Shown here one piece after another: positions 5,050-6,532 of a stretch of 6,532 nt of DNA. A program made the translations under genes and the position numbers. Position 1 is the first letter of the stretch. The number at the start of each line of letters is the position of its first letter. Source of the stretch: Deltaproteobacteria bacterium (GTDB lineage: Bacteria; Desulfobacterota; DSM-4660; Desulfatiglandales; HGW-15). The stretch lies in assembly GCA_030671095.1 (NCBI GenBank), contig DAOVAK010000161.1, positions 1 to 6,532 on the forward strand, read 5' to 3'. The notes beneath the pieces were generated by a model. That model had not been told where the DNA came from. It saw only the letters and a list, made by a program, of their open reading frames with translations, and searched no databases.

Positions 5050-6150
5050 ATGAGCATTCTTACCATTAAGCCAAAAGAAAGCTGCAAATACGATTTAATC
5101 TCCCTTGGTGAGATCATGCTTCGTCTTGACCCCGGAGAAGGCCGCATTCATACAGCTCGCCAGTTTAGTGTCTGGGAAGGCGGAGGTGAGTATAATGTTG
5201 CCCGCGGATTGAGAAGGTGTTTTGATATGCGGACAGCCGTGGTAACAGCCTTCGCTGATAATTCAATCGGCCGGCTGATCGAGGACTTCATTCTACAGGG
5301 TGGAGTTGATACTTCCTTTATTAAGTGGGTGCCTTTCGATGGTATCGGACGTACAGTCAGAAACGGCCTGAATTTCACGGAAAGGGGCTTTGGCATCCGC
5401 GGCGCTCTCGGCGTATCTGACCGCGGGCATACGGCAGTATCACAGCTGAAAAGGGATGATATCGACTGGGAAGATATATTCGGCAATAAGGGAGCCTGCT
5501 GGTTTCATACAGGCGGGATATTCGCAGCATTATCAGAATCCACACCCGAAGTTATAGAGGAAGCTATGACTGTGGCAAGGAAGCACGGGACTATCGTTTC
5601 TTATGACCTGAATTACCGCCCCTCTCTCTGGAAATCAATCGGCGGGAAGGAAATGGCACAAAAGGTCAACCGCAACCTTGCTCAATATGTTGATGTCATG
5701 ATAGGGAATGAGGAGGACTTTGCAGCCTGTCTCGGGTTTGAGGTGGAAGGGGTGGATGAAAGCCTTTCATCTCTGGACGTATCGAGTTTTAAGAGGATGA
5801 TTGAGAAGGTGATCGCCGAATTTCCAAATCTCAAGGTGACAGCCACTACTTTGAGGACTGTGAAAACCGCAACTATCAATGACTGGGGTGCAATCTGCTG
5901 GGCAGACGGTAGGTTTTACGAAGCAACACTGAGGAAAAACCTTGAGATAATGGACCGCATTGGTGGCGGTGATAGCTTTGCATCAGGACTTATCTATGGT
6001 TTCCTGACCACGGGTGATCCTGAAAAGGCTGTGAACTATGGCGCTGCCCACGGAGCCCTTGCGATGACAACACCCGGTGACACCACAATGGCCAGGCTTC
6101 ATGAGGTGGAAAAGCTTATGGCTGACCGCGGCGCCAGGGTTGACAGGTAA
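5050..6150 (+). CDS. kdgK: PfkB-family sugar kinase, probable 2-keto-3-deoxygluconate kinase
   Basis: Ribokinase/PfkB-family enzyme of 366 residues, predicted to phosphorylate 2-keto-3-deoxygluconate with ATP to KDPG, the substrate of the preceding aldolase. An N-terminal GEIMLRLDP is followed by the sugar-binding motif GGGEYNVARGLRR (44-56). DLNYRPSLW (186-194) and GNEEDF (219-224) are typical of KDG-kinase-like members. The C-terminal PfkB signature MDRIGGGDSFASGLIYGF (301-318) supplies the anion hole and the catalytic base D308; here GGGD replaces the usual GAGD. It is somewhat longer than the ~310-340 residues of characterised KdgK. I chose ATG 5050 over the in-frame ATG at 4996 because AAGGAG stands 9 bases before it and the upstream extension is not family-like. 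Other 2-keto-sugar substrates cannot be excluded; the aldolase pairing supports KDG. The kdgK symbol is assigned by family and context. Confidence 0.88.
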   Translation: MSILTIKPKESCKYDLISLGEIMLRLDPGEGRIHTARQFSVWEGGGEYNVARGLRRCFDMRTAVVTAFADNSIGRLIEDFILQGGVDTSFIKWVPFDGIGRTVRNGLNFTERGFGIRGALGVSDRGHTAVSQLKRDDIDWEDIFGNKGACWFHTGGIFAALSESTPEVIEEAMTVARKHGTIVSYDLNYRPSLWKSIGGKEMAQKVNRNLAQYVDVMIGNEEDFAACLGFEVEGVDESLSSLDVSSFKRMIEKVIAEFPNLKVTATTLRTVKTATINDWGAICWADGRFYEATLRKNLEIMDRIGGGDSFASGLIYGFLTTGDPEKAVNYGAAHGALAMTTPGDTTMARLHEVEKLMADRGARVDR

Positions 6151-6217
6151 TCCGATCATCTAAGGGAATTATACGCTCCACTGCAGTCGAAAGTAGCAGG
6201 CTTGATATATGGTGGGG

Positions 6218-6532
6218 CTATTTTTTTCGGGAAAATCCCTGTTTTCCGCAGGGGGCATTTTCCATTTTATAGTAAGTCCCCGCAATATATATAAGCTGAT
6301 CCTGCTTTGTCTCGTCTAATCCGTCGCCCTTTAGTGTATCAACGGCGGCATGCACTGCCAGGACCTCTCCCCAGTAACACACATGACTTCCAATCTTTTT
6401 TCTTTCGATTACTTTACATTCAAAGTTCCACGGAAACTCTTTTATGATAGGGGCTTGAATTTCCTTTGCTTTTTCTTTCGTTAAGTTCAATTCCTTCCAC
6501 TTATCTACTTTTTTGCCGGTACGAGTTCCACA
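6218..6532 (-). CDS. Flavin reductase-like (FMN split-barrel) protein, N-terminus cut by window edge
   Basis: C-terminal 104 residues of a flavin-reductase-domain protein (COG1853-like). The frame is open to the right edge and begins CGTRTGKKVDKW, matching the family's 'CGxxSGRxVDKF' segment. It continues with APIIKEFPWNFECKVIERKK (family 'APLIxECPxNLECKV'), GSHVCYWGEVLAVHAAVD (the conserved 'GDHxxFxGEVxAVHVD' region), and ends QLIYIAGTYYKMENAPCGKQ then GFSRKK. A TTG at 6490 is internal to this homology and is not the real start. Such proteins bind FMN and reduce flavin, or serve as electron-transfer flavoproteins in anaerobes. It converges on the kinase gene with 67 bases between the stops; that gap holds no convincing hairpin. 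Confidence 0.85.
   Translation of the reverse strand, partial: CGTRTGKKVDKWKELNLTKEKAKEIQAPIIKEFPWNFECKVIERKKIGSHVCYWGEVLAVHAAVDTLKGDGLDETKQDQLIYIAGTYYKMENAPCGKQGFSRKK

Noticed and set aside
6200..6227. T-run at 6221-6227 after the kinase gene as a terminator
   Set aside because: The preceding sequence forms only a 4-base TAGC/GCTA stem with a long loop, and the T-run is the lysine codons at the end of the opposite gene.
1..6532. CRISPR arrays, tRNA or rRNA genes, defence islands
   Set aside because: I saw no regularly spaced repeats, no tRNA-like cloverleaf arms and no rRNA segments on either strand.

Overview
The window looks like a stretch of bacterial chromosome with catabolic and redox genes and a few decayed fragments. 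Promoters are of the sigma-70 type and Shine-Dalgarno sites are clear. The gene content (an iron-sulfur protein, a cysteine-rich partner, an alkyl-DHAP-synthase-like FAD oxidase, a CaiB-type remnant, a split-barrel flavin reductase) would suit an anaerobic or syntrophic bacterium such as a Clostridia, Chloroflexota or Desulfobacterota member. That placement is inference; nothing here fixes the taxon.

Layout. Positions 1-1215 (minus) hold the N-terminal 405 residues of an FAD-linked oxidase that runs off the left edge. Positions 1216-1581 have no intact gene but carry what looks like the decayed C-terminus of a CaiB/BaiF family CoA-transferase on the same strand. Positions 1582-2118 (minus) encode a small COG2426-type membrane protein. 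Just upstream, on the plus strand, is the last ~30 codons of an IS630-type transposase, which shows that the membrane protein starts at 2118 and not further upstream. Positions 2370-3812 (minus) hold a two-gene unit: a cysteine- and histidine-rich protein of unknown function, followed by a two-cluster ferredoxin with a long C-terminal domain that I do not recognise. The unit has a near-perfect promoter at 3940-3968 and a hairpin plus T-run at its end.

The 504-base gap 3813-4316 is a divergent control region: the minus-strand promoter, a 17-base palindrome, and a plus-strand promoter with a perfect -10 box and an inverted repeat at the expected transcription start. The plus-strand unit is a KDPG/KHG aldolase (4317-4967) followed by a PfkB-family sugar kinase of the 2-keto-3-deoxygluconate kinase type (5050-6150). 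Together they would phosphorylate KDG to KDPG and split it to pyruvate and glyceraldehyde 3-phosphate, the lower branch of hexuronate or Entner-Doudoroff catabolism. A flavin-reductase-like gene (6218-6532, minus) converges on the kinase and is cut by the right edge.

The most interesting part is the cysteine-rich protein/ferredoxin operon, a self-contained redox unit whose function cannot be named from sequence.
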